DNA of 64,000 bases from Nilaparvata lugens (GCF_014356525.2 NC_052518.1:27787319-27851318); one strand, 5' to 3'. Positions 43,081 to 54,837 are shown, counted from the first letter of the stretch. Notes: generated from the sequence alone by a model not told the origin. Numbers and translations are program-made.

Positions 43081-44673
43081 TATCACGTACACCCTGAGTA
43101 GCTTCAGAGGTGGGTGATGGATACCCAGGTGTTGCTCCTGGATGACTTCGCTCAGTCGTAATGTGGGCGGGGAAAGGAGGCAAGTCGAAGTTCCTCTTCC
43201 TTCTTCTTTGTGCCTCAGCTGGCGTGAACAGCACCTCCTGGTGCTTCTGACGGTGTGAAGGTCGCTCTCTTCTCTGATGACACCACTTTGATGTAATTTT
43301 GTATCGGCCTTACGGCCTCGGTCCCGCTCCAGTGAAGTAGGAAAAGGAAGGACAGACAGGATAGGGACGGCAGACAACGGTCCGCTGTGCCCTGGGGAGA
43401 AGGAAGAATAGGGACGGCAGACAACGGTCCGCTGTGCCCTGGGGAGAAGGAAGAATAAGGACGGCAGACAACGGTCCGCTGTGCCCTGGGGAGAAGGAAG
43501 AATAGGGACGGCAGACAACGGTCCGCTGTGCCCTGGGGAGAAGGAAGAATAGGGACGGCAGACAACGGTCCGCTGTGCCCTGGGGAGAAGGAAGAATAGG
43601 GACGGCAGACAACGGTCCGCTGTGCCCTGGGGAGAGGGAAGAATAGGGACGGCAGACAACGGTCCGCTGTGCCCTGGGGAGAAGGAAGAATAGGGACGGC
43701 AGACAACGGTCCGCTGTGCCCTGGGGAAATGGGAGAACAGGGACGGCAGACAACGGTCCGCTGTGCCCTGGGGGAATGGAAGGTCAGGGACGGCAGACAA
43801 CGGTCCGCTGTGCCCTGGGGGAATGGGAGGACAGGGACGGCAGACAACGGTCCGCTGTGCCCTAGGGTGATGGGAGGTCAGGGACGGCAGACAACGGTCC
43901 GCTGTGCCCTGGGGAAATGGGAGGACAGGGACGGCAGACAACGGTCCGCTGTGCCCTAGGGTGATGGGAGGTCAGGGACGGCAGACAACGGTCCGCTGTG
44001 CCCTGGGGAAATGGGAGGACAGGGACGGCAGACAACGGTCCGCTGTGCCCTAGGGTGATGGGAGGTCAGGGACGGCAGACAACGGTCCGCTGTGCCCCGG
44101 GGGAAATGGGAGGATAGGGACGGCAGACAACGGTCTGCTGTGCCCTAGGGTGATGGGAGGCCAGGGACGGCAGACAACGGTCCGCTGTGCCCTGGGGAAA
44201 TGGGAGGACAGGGACGGCAGACAACGGTCCGCTGTGCCCTAGGGAGATGGGAGGACAGGGACGGCAGACAACGGTCCGCTGTGCCCTAGGTATATGGGAG
44301 GACAGGGACGGCAGACAACGGTCCGCTGTGCCCTAGGTAGATGGGAGGATAGGGACGTACGGCAGCCAACGGGCCGCTGTACCAGGGCAGGAGGTCGGGG
44401 ACGTACGGCAGCCAACGGGCCGCTGTACCAGGAGCAGGAAGGTTGTGAGCGGAATGCTGTGGTCTGGGGCTCGTCCGGCCTTTAAATACTCCCCCAAATT
44501 GGAGGGGATGGAGTAGTGCCGCCGCCAGAGGCGGTGGAAATCGTCTTGATGCGCGGAAGATGATGCGCCATCGGTACCTTCCTTATCTCCGCGGTCGGCT
44601 AGCCTTGCTGATAGCCGAGCGTCTTTCAATAATATTATTTACTATTTCCTCGTCACAATTTTACTTTGTGACA
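43081..44673 (-). repeat. 5' LTR (1593 bp) with minisatellite
   Basis: Nearly identical to 39,137-40,822 outside the array; few substitutions (for example GAGGAGGG versus GAGGTGGG near the edge). A 303-codon frame on the minus strand runs from the array through the primer-binding site and stops in ATGAGTGA, overlapping the gag start. It is probably a by-product of the stop-free repeat. Confidence 0.93.
43362..44345. repeat. 47-bp minisatellite, 21 units (5' LTR)
   Basis: ACGGCAGACAACGGTC begins units from 43,367 to 44,308 at a 47-base period with a single extra base (in CCCCGGGGG at about 44,097-44,105). It is two units shorter than the other array; 2 x 47 minus 1 equals the observed 93-bp LTR length difference. 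Confidence 0.97.
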
Positions 44674-45131
44674 TATTATTGATATTACATAAGATATACT
44701 GGTATCAGCTATCCTCTATAAAAGGCAGTGACTGGGCAGAGAATCGGCAACGTTGTTCTTCTATACTACTCTACTACCAATGTAACGTGACCTCACTATA
44801 GACGCGTTTCTTCTATGTTATATGTTCATGATTATAACATTATTTGAGCTACTCTTCCGGTGTAATTTAATCAAGCTTTTGTAAGATTTTGTAGCCAAGC
44901 TTGAAGTTTCCTTCTTGAACAACTTCAAAAAAGTGGCACTGATACAGCCTGTTTGAGAGTGATTTATATCATATTGAAAATTAAGAACTACAATATATTT
45001 TGCAAGCACCAATTTATATAGACTGCACTACTAGTAATTATAACATAATGCTTAGTAGGCCTACCTTATGGAAGTCAATCATGTTCACTACTTAATGATG
45101 TTTTAATATCATTGTTTTCTTTATGTTACAG
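44674..45131. other. MITE-like terminus, otherwise no gene
   Basis: ACGTGACCTCACTATAG at 44,786-44,802 is the inverse of CTATAGTGAGGTCCACGTTA at about 46,995. Both look like termini of one small-element family. A TATAAAAGG word at 44,717 lies inside this unit. Confidence 0.45.
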
Positions 45132-45181
45132 AAGCCACCACAGAGGGTCATGTGTGTGGACCACTGAGGCAACAAAAGTGA
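45132..45181 (+). CDS. Candidate terminal exon
   Basis: After TTATGTTACAG, entry in phase 1 gives ATTEGHVCGPLRQQK and a stop at 45,179-45,181. Phase and strand agree with the exon-like segment at 38,202-38,273; the LTR element would then sit in the intron between them. Too short to identify. Confidence 0.25.
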
Positions 45182-45297
45182 AATTTATTTGGGATTAAAA
45201 GTTAACAGATCGTTGTGCAACCCGGTGATAATCTTGTATTAAAGGAAGTTCTTATGTAGCAAGCACAAGTTATGAAGTTAGTAAAGGCTATTATTAA

Positions 45298-45545
45298 TCA
45301 CATCAGATGACTTTTGTTGCTGCAAGAGTGTCTACCATGTTCATGTACTGAAGCTGCAATGACATCCACTATCTCATAGAATGTTCTATGAGCAGTACTT
45401 TGAGAAAAATAATATATGTCATCAGCAGCTAAGAATGTCTCTGGTTTGCTCAACATCCAAACTGTAAAAAGTATTTTCTCCTCAAGAGGTATTTTTATAT
45501 TTGCAGGCTGATTAATTTTCCTTCTTATAACTTCTAAGAGCACCT
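45298..45545 (-). pseudogene. PIF/Harbinger-like transposase fragment
   Basis: Minus-strand translation includes KILFTVWMLSKPETFLAADD, then YYFSQSTAHRTFYEIVDVIA, which corresponds to the helix-turn-helix region of HARBI1-type proteins (LWxLATxxSxRxVAxxFGxSxSTxxRxxxxV). The expected FGVS is changed to YYFS. A splice-acceptor-like TTTTTAG precedes it at 45,545. The DDE catalytic part is absent. Either an exon of a HARBI1-like gene or a transposon relic; the latter is likelier given the neighbourhood. Confidence 0.6.
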
Positions 45546-45688
45546 AAAAATGTTGATGTTAATCTTTGTAAATTTGGAATTTAATAAAAAACAATCAATC
45601 TACCAATTTTTGATTTGAAATACACCATGTTTGGTTATTCGTATGGCCTATATCTTACAGTAGGCCTACCTCTGTTATACGCTCATAT

Positions 45689-45914
45689 GGCCCGCCACAA
45701 AGTAGACCCACGCTAATCCACGAAAAGCAACCCACGCCGTGGGATGTTTTGTAAACCATTGCTATAGAATTATTCATAATCAATCAGCTGACAAGTGGAT
45801 TATCCATTGCATGTATTACACAGATGTCTGGAGAAGCTTAGCAATGGTTCACAAAACATCCCATGGCGTGGGTTGCTTTTCATGGACTAGCGTGGGTCTA
45901 CTTTGTGGCGGGCC
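45689..45914. mobile_element. Palindromic MITE, about 78-bp TIRs
   Basis: GGCCCGCCACAAAGTAGACC and GGTCTACTTTGTGGCGGGCC are the two ends; pairing continues through AGCAACCCACGCCGTGGGAT to AACCATTGCT. A TA on both sides may be the target duplication. Confidence 0.9.
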
Positions 45915-45929
45915 TATAGTTGGGTCTAG

Positions 45930-46985
45930 TCAACTATGACCATCCTATAACTGAAGACGCGATCGATCTATCCAGGAATGCCTGGTCATTGGAAATAAAT
46001 GATAATAATTTAAAATAGTCATAAAAAATGATATAGTCAATTTCGACTAAAATAACAAACCAGTTACTTGAGATGAGTACCAACTCAAGAAAAATTGTGC
46101 AACAACAGAAACTAGTCTCTAAAAATGTTTTCATAAAAGTTTGGTTAAGAAAATGTAATGTTGGCTCTATTTCTAAACTCATTTTGGTTCTTTTAAAATG
46201 TCAAAAGTAAATCAGTTTTTGCTTTAATTTTTTTATACAATTTAAAAGCAGACAAAATATATTTTTAGGAAAAATGGTATTATTTTCATTCAATGAAGAC
46301 TAGTGCAGTGGTCTCTTTGATGACGCTAAAAAATATAGTCCTATAAATATATTCATGATTATTAAACAAGAATCCAAAATCTACCCCGCGACCCACTTGG
46401 TATGTTTTCAGTAGGTGACCTGAATAGAATAATGCTACATTAACCATGTTTACAAAATTTCAGTGGAAATATTCTGATGATAATAGTATAGAATCTTTTA
46501 TTTGCATGTTTTACTAAGACATTCTAAAATGGCTTTTAAACTCACTCATATTATAAAGTGATATTATAATTTTAAAATAACCCAAGTTGTGAGGTCTCGT
46601 ATTATTACGTTCCTGTTAGAATAATTCATTGAAAACCCTTAAAGGATTTCCCAATTCCTCCACAACAACCGCAGCAACTGGCCCTACAATGTTTGGTGCA
46701 TCATAATAATTATTGTTATTCTATTCCTTATTCAATTCTCCTAGAATAAAGTCATTTATTACAGTTACAGCATGAGCCATATTGTTTGTTTTGCAAAACA
46801 TAACCCACTTTCATTCAAATATTCGCGCCATCCGAATATTCAAAAGTACGCGCCAAATAGCATCGACCGGTCGATGTCTGGTTGTCGTTCCATGGGATCA
46901 CTAGTCAGCAGCTTCTCTTTGTCTCAGAAACAGAGTAACGGCCAGCAACAGTCACAGTTATAACATAGTTACTCAAAAGTATTCT
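45930..46985. other. No gene seen
   Basis: AT-rich without recognised repeats. A short GC-richer patch at 46,820-46,900 contains GACCGGTC. Confidence 0.4.
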
Positions 46986-47039
46986 CTGAGTATCTATAGT
47001 GAGGTCCACGTTATAATGGTAGTGTACGATTTGCAATGG

Positions 47040-47830
47040 TGCTGCTATCCTTGTCTATCGTTCAACAAATGTGAAAGAGTTAGGGGTTAGGTTTTATTTA
47101 GGTTATATTTGATAATGTTTTATTGGGATGGGTTAGGTTTTTGCTTTAAAATTGCAATATGCTAGAAGGGGCTAGGGTCTAGGTAGAGTTATGTTTTTTG
47201 ATGTTTCAAAGGTATAAGGATAGGTTAGGGGGTTAGGATTTTGCGTTGAACCACATGTTTGTGAACATGTTCATGAAATGAACCACATGTTTATGTTTTG
47301 TTCTAAAGATGACGAATAAATCTAAAGTATTAAATGTGAAGGTTTAGAGGTTAGGTTTAATTTAGGTTATATTTAATAATGTGTTATTAGGATAGGTTAG
47401 GTTTTCGCTTTGAAATTGCAATATGCTAGAAGGGGCTAGGATGCAGTTAGAGTTATGTTTTTTGATGTTTCAAAAGTGAAAGGATAGGTTAGGGGGTTAG
47501 GATTTTGCTTTGAAATCTAAATTATTAAATGTGAAGGGGTTAGGGGTTAGTGGTTAGGTTTTTTTGGATTATATTCAATAATGTTCCATAAGGTTAGGTT
47601 AGGTTTTTGCTTTAAAATTGCAATATGCTAGAAAGGGCTAGGGTCTAGGTAGAATTATGCTTTTTGATATTTCAAAGGTGGAAAGATAGGTTAGGATTTT
47701 GCTTTGAAATTGCAATATGCTGGAAGGGATAAGGTTTTTCAAATAGTTATGTTTATTGATGTTTTAAATATGAAAGGGGAGGTTGAGGGTTCGGTTTTTG
47801 TTTTGAAATAACAATATGCTGACTTAGTTC
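47040..47830. repeat. TTAGG-rich nested tandem repeat
   Basis: ATATGCTAGAAGGGGCTAGG recurs near 47,157, 47,420, 47,624 (variant) and 47,715 (variant), with periods of about 263, 204 and 91. Each unit contains GATAGGTTAGG, GGGGTTAGG and TTTTTGATGTTTCAAA boxes. Irregular spacing and the intervening text argue against a telomeric array. Confidence 0.8.
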
Positions 47831-47839
47831 TAGTGTTTT

Positions 47840-49560
47840 TCAACAACAGTTAAATAACAACTGTTAAATTTTATTAATTATATTTTTCAAAAGTACTCTT
47901 TCTTTTATTAAATAAAATGATAATATATTGATTATTATATTGAATTTAATGATAAATCATCATTGGATAATATTATCTTCATCAAATAGAATGACGATTG
48001 GCTCCAGTTACAGTGCTCGGTAACCATCATCACAAAGAACGTTACATTCAAAGAACTGACTGAATGAAACGGGAAAACCCCGTTGTTAACGCATGCGCGA
48101 TACGGTGCTGTCTGAGACAGAGAGTGGTGACACAATTTGTGACTTATAATTAGTCTGCCCCGGGTCAGCCGCCATTTTGTTCGGCTCTGGGTCACCCGAG
48201 TCAGTGACTCAAAAGTATCCCTGAAGATAACCATTATAGGCTAGGCCACAGAATAGGTACAGAATGGAAACTTGCAATCAATCGCCTATCTAACCAATGC
48301 TTTTTACATGACCCCAATACTAAACACGTCACGTGACCTTGGAAAGTTCCAATCCTGGTCTTCTGATTGGCTCGTAGCAGTGAACGAGATCAATTGATCC
48401 GGATCATTGAAGTGATCCGAACCTACCATCAATACTATTAAGCCTTGTACACACGTCCGTACAGATTCGCGCGAACAATCGTATGTACATATGCCTCAAC
48501 ATTCACTGTACGTCCTTGTGGACGCGATCCACGTATGCCTTGGCATTCAAAAAGCTACCTGATTTGCAGACGACACGAAGACATGGTAGATGTAGATTTT
48601 CCACATGACAACAATGGCGTCATTCCATCATTGAAGATAGTTATCACAAATTGCAGCAGTATCATTTTATTTCAATAACTTATATAATAAAATCAAAAAT
48701 AAAACTTGACAAACAATGTTGGTGGGTTGAACGATTGTGGGTTGAAGTAAGGAAATAAATTGCTACATGACATAAGGTTGACAGTTCAAACTTTATTAGG
48801 TTGTCAAAACATTATCTTGTTAATATACTGAATCTAATTCAACTAGTTATCTGAACAATAATGATATCATCATGAGGGAATCAATAACTCCACAAGAACG
48901 ATTGGCTCTAACTTTGAGATTCTTGACATTAGGCGATTCATTTGTTGGTTTCCAATATCTATTCTGAATCTCAAAAAAAGGAAATTTCTACAATAATTCC
49001 AGAAGTTTTGATGACCTAATCAAAGCACTTAACACTGTCTCACAAAATTGACAGTCTTCTTTAAGGAAATTAGCTATAAATTGAATCAAATACTAAATTG
49101 CTGCCCATTTTAAACTAACTCTGCTCATACACATGACAAACCAAAATTCTCCAAAAGATTAGCTTCAAGATTTACCTTTAAGGGAATACTAGTTCAAAGT
49201 TTGAATAAATCTCTCTATAGATAGCCTAGCTATCTAAAACGTATAATATCATATGGAAGATTACAATTTTAATTAACAACTCTGATTGATAACATGAAAC
49301 AAACACAAGATGATTTGATAGCCACAGTAAAATAATATTTGAGCTATACTTTCTTGTAGGAACCCTTTAGAGAAGCTTTTTTCACTTAAATTATGCAGTT
49401 CTAAATTTCTTAATCATGATACAAATTATATATTCCATGCAAGTTTCTATTAAAATATTTGACAATCCACATATCCTACAAAATTACAAAAATCCTACAA
49501 TTTACAATTAGTTATTGGATCACAAATTGATTTGTCATTCATTAACCTAATTCATTGGAA
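47840..49560. other. No gene; promoter-like GC-richer patch at 48,080-48,430
   Basis: Within 48,080-48,430 there are GCATGCGCGA (NRF1-like), GTCACGTGACC (E-box), GATTGGC and CCAAT words, as often seen near housekeeping promoters, but no coding exon follows. TGTACACACGTCCGTAC at 48,437 and GTACGTGTGTACACCG near 49,764 are inverted and may be the ends of a 1.35-kb element. Confidence 0.3.
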
Positions 49561-51040
49561 TTAGGTTATGACGCCTTCAATGTTTACGTTTTGCCTCACC
49601 CGTATGGCAAAATCGCGTCCACACGTACATTCAATGCTTGCCCGAGGCGCCTTTGAGCACGCCAAAATACCAACAGGGTTCCGGTTCGCCCACATGCCTC
49701 AGCGAACAGTGTCCACACGTGCGAATGCAAGCCCATACACGTATGCTCACCCGAGGCAAACGTACGTGTGTACACCGTTTTACAGTGCGGCGCTTCCTAA
49801 CAAGATGGCGGATTTTAGCGTCAGGGTACTAGCCAAGTTTCCGTACTGTATGTATACTGTGGCTAGGCATATGCAGTAGCTTTCTTGGTGGTATGATGGT
49901 TTGGTGTGGCTGGCAGTAGAGTAGCATGATTTAGCAGGATTTAAAATTAAAATCAGAACCAGAAGCCTAATCAAACTCGTTTCATATAAAAACACTGATT
50001 AGATAAATAATTAATTGATCAGCATCTGAACATTAATCAAGAATCTTGACCAAATCTGAGTTTTATCTTTTATCAAGTTACATTGAAAGAATATAATATT
50101 ACAGACATTTCTACACATTATATTATGTCTTGATATCAGTTGGTACTTGATGTCGGATGTCATACGCAGACGAGTAGCGCGACTTTCAAAACCAATGTTT
50201 TCAATTTATACAACTTTTTTCTTGAAAAGTGAAATACCGGAATTTGATCACTCGTCTGTACAGTTGATTGATGAAGAATACTTCAGAAATATTAGAAAAT
50301 ATTAGATGACAAGTTTACAAATTCACAGAATTAAGTAAAAAAGTTAGAAGTACAATTTTGTACACTGAAAGTCAAGTAAGCTATATGCAATTTTAATGTT
50401 TTTTTTTTATTCGATTAAATGATGTACTAAAAAAGCAAAAATGCTTTTTACTCAAAAACTATGGCTCTAATCAAAAATATGTACTGATTAAAAATGTTTG
50501 CAATGCAATTCTACATTTAGTACACCTAATTTCGCCTTGATTTTTTCTTATTCAAAAATTGTGATGGCTAAATTTTCCAAGTTGTTAGTGATAAGAGATT
50601 TGAAAATTCATTACTCCTCAAATATTCAGAATCTAGCTTCCCCTCGTCCTAAAAATGAAATAACACTCAAATATAGTTCATATATGCCAATTTCAGCCCA
50701 AACCTCGGCTTATATCACAAGTTGAGAGTATATTTTCGCTAAATTTTGAAGGACCGTTGTGACGGCCAGGGGTGGAATATAAAAGCGTGCTTCACAGACA
50801 TATTAGATATCATATAGGTTTATATGTGTGCCAAGTTTCGCTTCGATCGGATGAGGGGTTGAAGAGTTACGAGCGCCCAACGTAATAATGAAGAATATTA
50901 TTGGAAGAATATCTGTTCTTCTCTCTGTGTCAAGCAGAAATCTCCTGGTATCTCAGTTTTTCTAATAAACATTTATGTTGTAGTGATGACCTATATAGTA
51001 TTTTTATCTAATAGGCTAGATATCTACCGCAATAACATCA
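49561..51040. other. No gene seen
   Basis: The first 230 bases are GC-richer, with repeated GTCCACACGT words, and look like a MITE. The rest is AT-rich, with a stretch at 50,740-50,890 (TTCGATCGGATGAGGGGTTG) that looks like a dispersed repeat. Confidence 0.35.
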
Positions 51041-51059
51041 ACATCACTACTATACAGAG

Positions 51060-52095
51060 AAGGTTCCTATATATGTCCATGATATGTCCCCAGAACATTC
51101 TCAGCATATATGCAAATATCTCAAATCTATTTCAGCAATAAAATTATGTTTGACGGAAATATACATGGGTAACTTTTTAAAGTTGTCAAGAACTTCACAA
51201 ACTATTACAATATAAATATGGATAACTCCACTTCTATTCATATCTCAACAAAAATGTCAAATTGATCAATTCTGTTTTCATATTTCTAGCTCGATCCCTT
51301 GACTCAACGCAGAAGATTTACGGAAAACTTTTATTTTGTATCAGTATGTCCCTGGAACGTTCTCAGCATATTCATGCAAATAGCTCAACTGATAATGGTA
51401 AATAACCAAAACTGGTATCTCAGTTTTTAAATAAGTCAATCAACTTCACCACAACAGAGAAGGTTCTTATTCATGTACATGACACGTCCTTGGCATAAAT
51501 ATGCAAAATATCTCAAATTTATTTTGGCAATGAAATTCTGCGGTACCTTCTGAGAACATGATCTGCACATTCTTCAAGTCCTGGGATGTTTACAGAAAAT
51601 GATAGATTTATATGAGTTTTTTTGTAAAATTTCACAGTGTTTAATATTTTGTTTTACATAAACATGCAATATAATAATAAAAACTTAAATTTTTGTGTTG
51701 AAATTCTTCTATGTGAATATCCATTGTAGTTCCTCAGAACATCCCACATATCCTAAGACATGCTCATGATATGTCCCTTGAACATTCTCAGCATTATGTG
51801 CAAATATCTCAAATCAACTTTGACAATGACTTTCTGTGGTACCTCCCGAGAACATGATCTGCACATTCCTTAGGTATACTGTGATATTTACAGAGCATGA
51901 GGAACTTATGTGAGATTTCTTGTAAAATTTGACTTATATAGTGCTATATAAATCTGTGAAACATTCATCTAATATAATATCATATATCAGAAAAAAATTC
52001 GTCTGTTTAAATGTATCTCTGAGAATATTCTATGTAGGTCCTCTGAACGTCCCACATGACCTGGGACGTTTATAGAATGTAGGGAACCAAAATAG
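51060..52095. repeat. Diverged tandem repeats, roughly 300 bp
   Basis: The landmarks ATGATATGTCCC, GAACATTCTCAGCAT, GCAAATATCTCAAAT and GAGAACATGATCTGCACATT recur in order several times (near 51,080, 51,340, 51,480, 51,770, 51,850). Units are heavily mutated. 52,100-53,020 has no gene. Confidence 0.65.
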
Positions 52096-53026
52096 AATTT
52101 AGGAGGTTTAGTGCTGTGTGGATAAGGAAAACTTGGAATAGTGAAGTTATACATAATTTCAAAGAGAATTCAATGCTCAACAAACCTACGATAAGCATGA
52201 GTTTTTATGATGTATTGTTGTAGGGTTATAGGCCCTGAAAGAGCAAAACATTGGATAAAATCCTGTTATTTTCACAATTACACACCTTCAAGAGCGAATA
52301 TCTCGGGAACTGTTGGGAATATCACAAAGTTCCACTGAACAAAGAGTGTAGCGAATTTATCAAGCTTCATTTTTGAATGGGTAGTTATGTCGGTTGAATG
52401 CATTTTTCTCAAGATATGAGCGTGGAAGCAGAACGCGAAAAATGCAACTTTAAAACCACCCTCATCCACTTAGCACATGAGTTGAAAAGTTTGATTAAAA
52501 CATTCCCTCAAAATTCATTTGTCAATTGGTCTATTGTTGCAAAAATGGAGATTCCACACTCAACACTAAAGCTGTTGGGGAAATTTGTAAGAGCGTGAAA
52601 TTATACATCAATATTCAAACTGAAGAGAATTTCATGCCTTATAAGCTCATAATAAGCATTGATTTTTTCCCGTCGATTTTTGAAAAGTTATAAAGAGCAG
52701 TAATAGAAAAAAATTTGTGGCAAACGTGTTTTTTTTTCAAAAATGCCACACTTTCAAGAGAGGATATCTCGAAAGCTAGAGGAGATATGAAAAAAGTTGT
52801 AAAGGAATATTGTAGGAAATTATGTAAGCTTTTATTTGCTATATGACAGTCAAGTCCTTAGGATACATAATTTTTTAGTTTTATCCTAGAAACCAAAAAA
52901 TGGTACCTTCAAACCAACTCCACCCCATTAGTACAGGGGGTAGGGGTGGGGACTTTTGATATGTTTACCTCCTTACTACCCTTAACAGAACTGCGAGGTC
53001 AAAAATTGTCTTCCCAACTTTTCCCT

Positions 53027-53540
53027 CTATAACCTTTCCTTGACATGACTATCAAGCTTGATATGAAGATTCCTTCCATAAAAATTTATACCATTACATA
53101 AACATTTGTTAATATCAGCAACAAAATCTTCTAGAAATGCATTGGCTGAAAATCTTCTAGAAATGCATTGGCTGAGTCTGGCTTGCTGTAACCATGGAAG
53201 CAACCAATCAGGAAGGGGAGTGTGGATAAGTAGTCTCTTAGTGTCCCAAGAATTGGCCAAAACTGGCTGCATCATAGGAAGGCCATCAATATTAATGTGA
53301 AAATTCAAAGTGGTGCTTGATAAATCGTCTATAGGACATTTTTTCATTGTGGAACTAATTCCTCCTTCGACCCCAAAATGATAATATAATCCTGGTGAAA
53401 CCGGTTTTATGCTATATTTTCTTGGGGTACGGAGCAATGTTTGAGCATCTTTGGATAATGACTTGTGGCATGGATGTTCTCTCAGAATTGTCAAAAGCTT
53501 ATTAATCTCTGAATGACTCGTATTACCATTTAGTATAGAA
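53027..53540 (-). pseudogene. EnSpm/CACTA-like transposase fragment
   Basis: A continuous minus-strand frame of about 170 codons. It begins NGNTSHSEINKLLTILREHP and passes through SKDAQTLLRTPRK, GLYYHFGVEGGI, FHINIDGLPMMQP and FLEDFVADINKCLCNGINFY to a stop near 53,027. The order (LPKDxRTLLxTP, GxYxxFGL, NIDGLP, FLxDFxxExxxLxxxGI) is that of animal proteins annotated as transposase domain-containing, linked to EnSpm/CACTA elements. The sequence stops before the DAPAR-like motif that would follow. Its 5' side is cut at about 53,540 by the 3' end of the non-LTR element. Confidence 0.65.
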
Positions 53541-53947
53541 TTAAAAAAACGTTTATTGAATAAATAAGCTACCTTAAGCGAACCTCAAAGAGGCTGCTTG
53601 ACAAGGTACCATATACATAACATGTAAATTCAAATATAAATATACATATATATCAGTGAACTTTATTTTTACAAGAATTTACTTAACCCAGTTAAAATTA
53701 TCATGATATTAACTAATTAATTGTTGGCTCAGCTCTCAAAAATCTCAAAAGTGTTGTATGTATAGTCAACCTGAACATACATACAAAAATAGAACGAAAT
53801 GAATTACAACAATACAATACATTAGTAATGAATTACATTATGCTACATCTAAAGTGTAATTATTCAATCAAATTTTTAAATTTATTTTCAACAGGCGCAT
53901 ATTAACAAACTCAGCACAATGATCTGGTAAATCATTGAGAGTTTTTG

Positions 53948-54232
53948 CATAGAGAAACAATAGCATAAGTGGATATCCCATGGTATAGGGCGTTTATGTC
54001 GCAACTTTTACTGTTATCCCAAGCCGATAGTTCATGTAGTTCTTTCCTATGAAGCTGTGTGACGCTGGAAGCTGGTAGTCTCTCAAATTGTGCCGTTCAT
54101 ACACTCTCGCCCCAACAAAATAGTAAAAATTGACAATAATAATCGACAGTAATCGGCTTGAGATAACAGTAAAAGTTGCGACATAAATTCCCTATACCAT
54201 GGGATATCTACTTACGCTATTGTTTCTCTATG
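53948..54232. mobile_element. MITE, 285 bp, about 82-bp TIRs
   Basis: CATAGAGAAACAATAGCATA and TACGCTATTGTTTCTCTATG are the ends; the arms extend through ATATCCCATGGTATAGGG and GTCGCAACTTTTACTGTTAT. Copy 1 of the host element has no such insert (GTTCTTGGTACAATG reads through). A T-rich TTTTTG on both sides is the likely duplication. Confidence 0.9.
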
Positions 54233-54620
54233 TTTTTTGGTACCGTACAATGTAGATTGAGGTGTTTCTGGCTAAATTATTCGAAGTAAATGGTACAGCA
54301 TACCTCTCATTCCTTAAATCATATCGATTAACTTACATAACTAAATATTTTTTGCTGAAGTGATTTTCTAAAATCGAAGTAAACAGAAATATTCCTTTTA
54401 TATTCAAAACCTTGCATCAATTCAAAAGGGTTTCATATGAAATATCTCCCTGAGAATTGCTGACCAAACGTAAAATCTTCCTCTGTACCAAAGATATTCT
54501 CCTAAGATGAACATTGCTAGCAAATCACCAGCCTTGCAATCCATAGGTATCTCATAACAGACTCTCCCAAGGCTATATACATCATCCTCTTCACTTTATT
54601 GGGTATTCAATCTTTAATAT

Positions 54621-54837
54621 TGATGTAGGCTAGCCCTACATGGATACATATCATGTGAGCACGGTTGTCAAGGTGATTGTTCTGGAAACAAACTGTTTAT
54701 GAAAAGATAACAAGTTAGAGTTTTAAGTTGGAGTTTTATGAGATACGTTCAAAGATGATGTTTTATTCTATTTTTATCTTGTTTTTCAATGTAAACTTTT
54801 AATAAATAAAGTGTTAATACAAAAGCACATTTACAAC
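54621..54837 (+). repeat. Left LTR of the Gypsy-type relic
   Basis: 217 bp, matches 56,032-56,248 with about a dozen differences, so the insertion is not recent. Confidence 0.88.

Larger units (their letters stand above)
39137..44673 (-). mobile_element. LTR retrotransposon with Gag-protease only
   Basis: Complete element read leftward, 5537 bp. The 5' LTR is 43,081-44,673, the 3' LTR 39,137-40,822. The LTRs begin TGTCACAAAG and end CGTGATA. TATT (possibly ATATT) flanks both sides (39,133-39,136 and 44,674-44,677). The primer-binding site and polypurine tract sit at the expected junctions. The interior is only 2258 bp and encodes one 681-residue Gag-protease; no RT, RNase H, integrase or envelope text is present in any frame. 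The organisation matches what has been called TR-GAG in plants. The family is probably Ty3/Gypsy-like. It must borrow polymerase and integrase in trans. Its GC content is far above the surroundings. Confidence 0.9.

Noticed and set aside
39418..44345. CRISPR-like regular repeats
   Set aside because: Units are contiguous with no spacers, the host is eukaryotic, and both arrays lie in LTRs.
44700..44800. TATAAAAGG as a gene promoter
   Set aside because: Lies within a repeated MITE-like unit and no coding exon follows.
47040..47830. True telomeric array
   Set aside because: TTAGG words are irregularly spaced inside larger units with unrelated text.
48437..49780. piggyBac-like element (TTAA before a TIR)
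   Set aside because: Only a short inverted word at each end, no TTAA on the right and no coding sequence.
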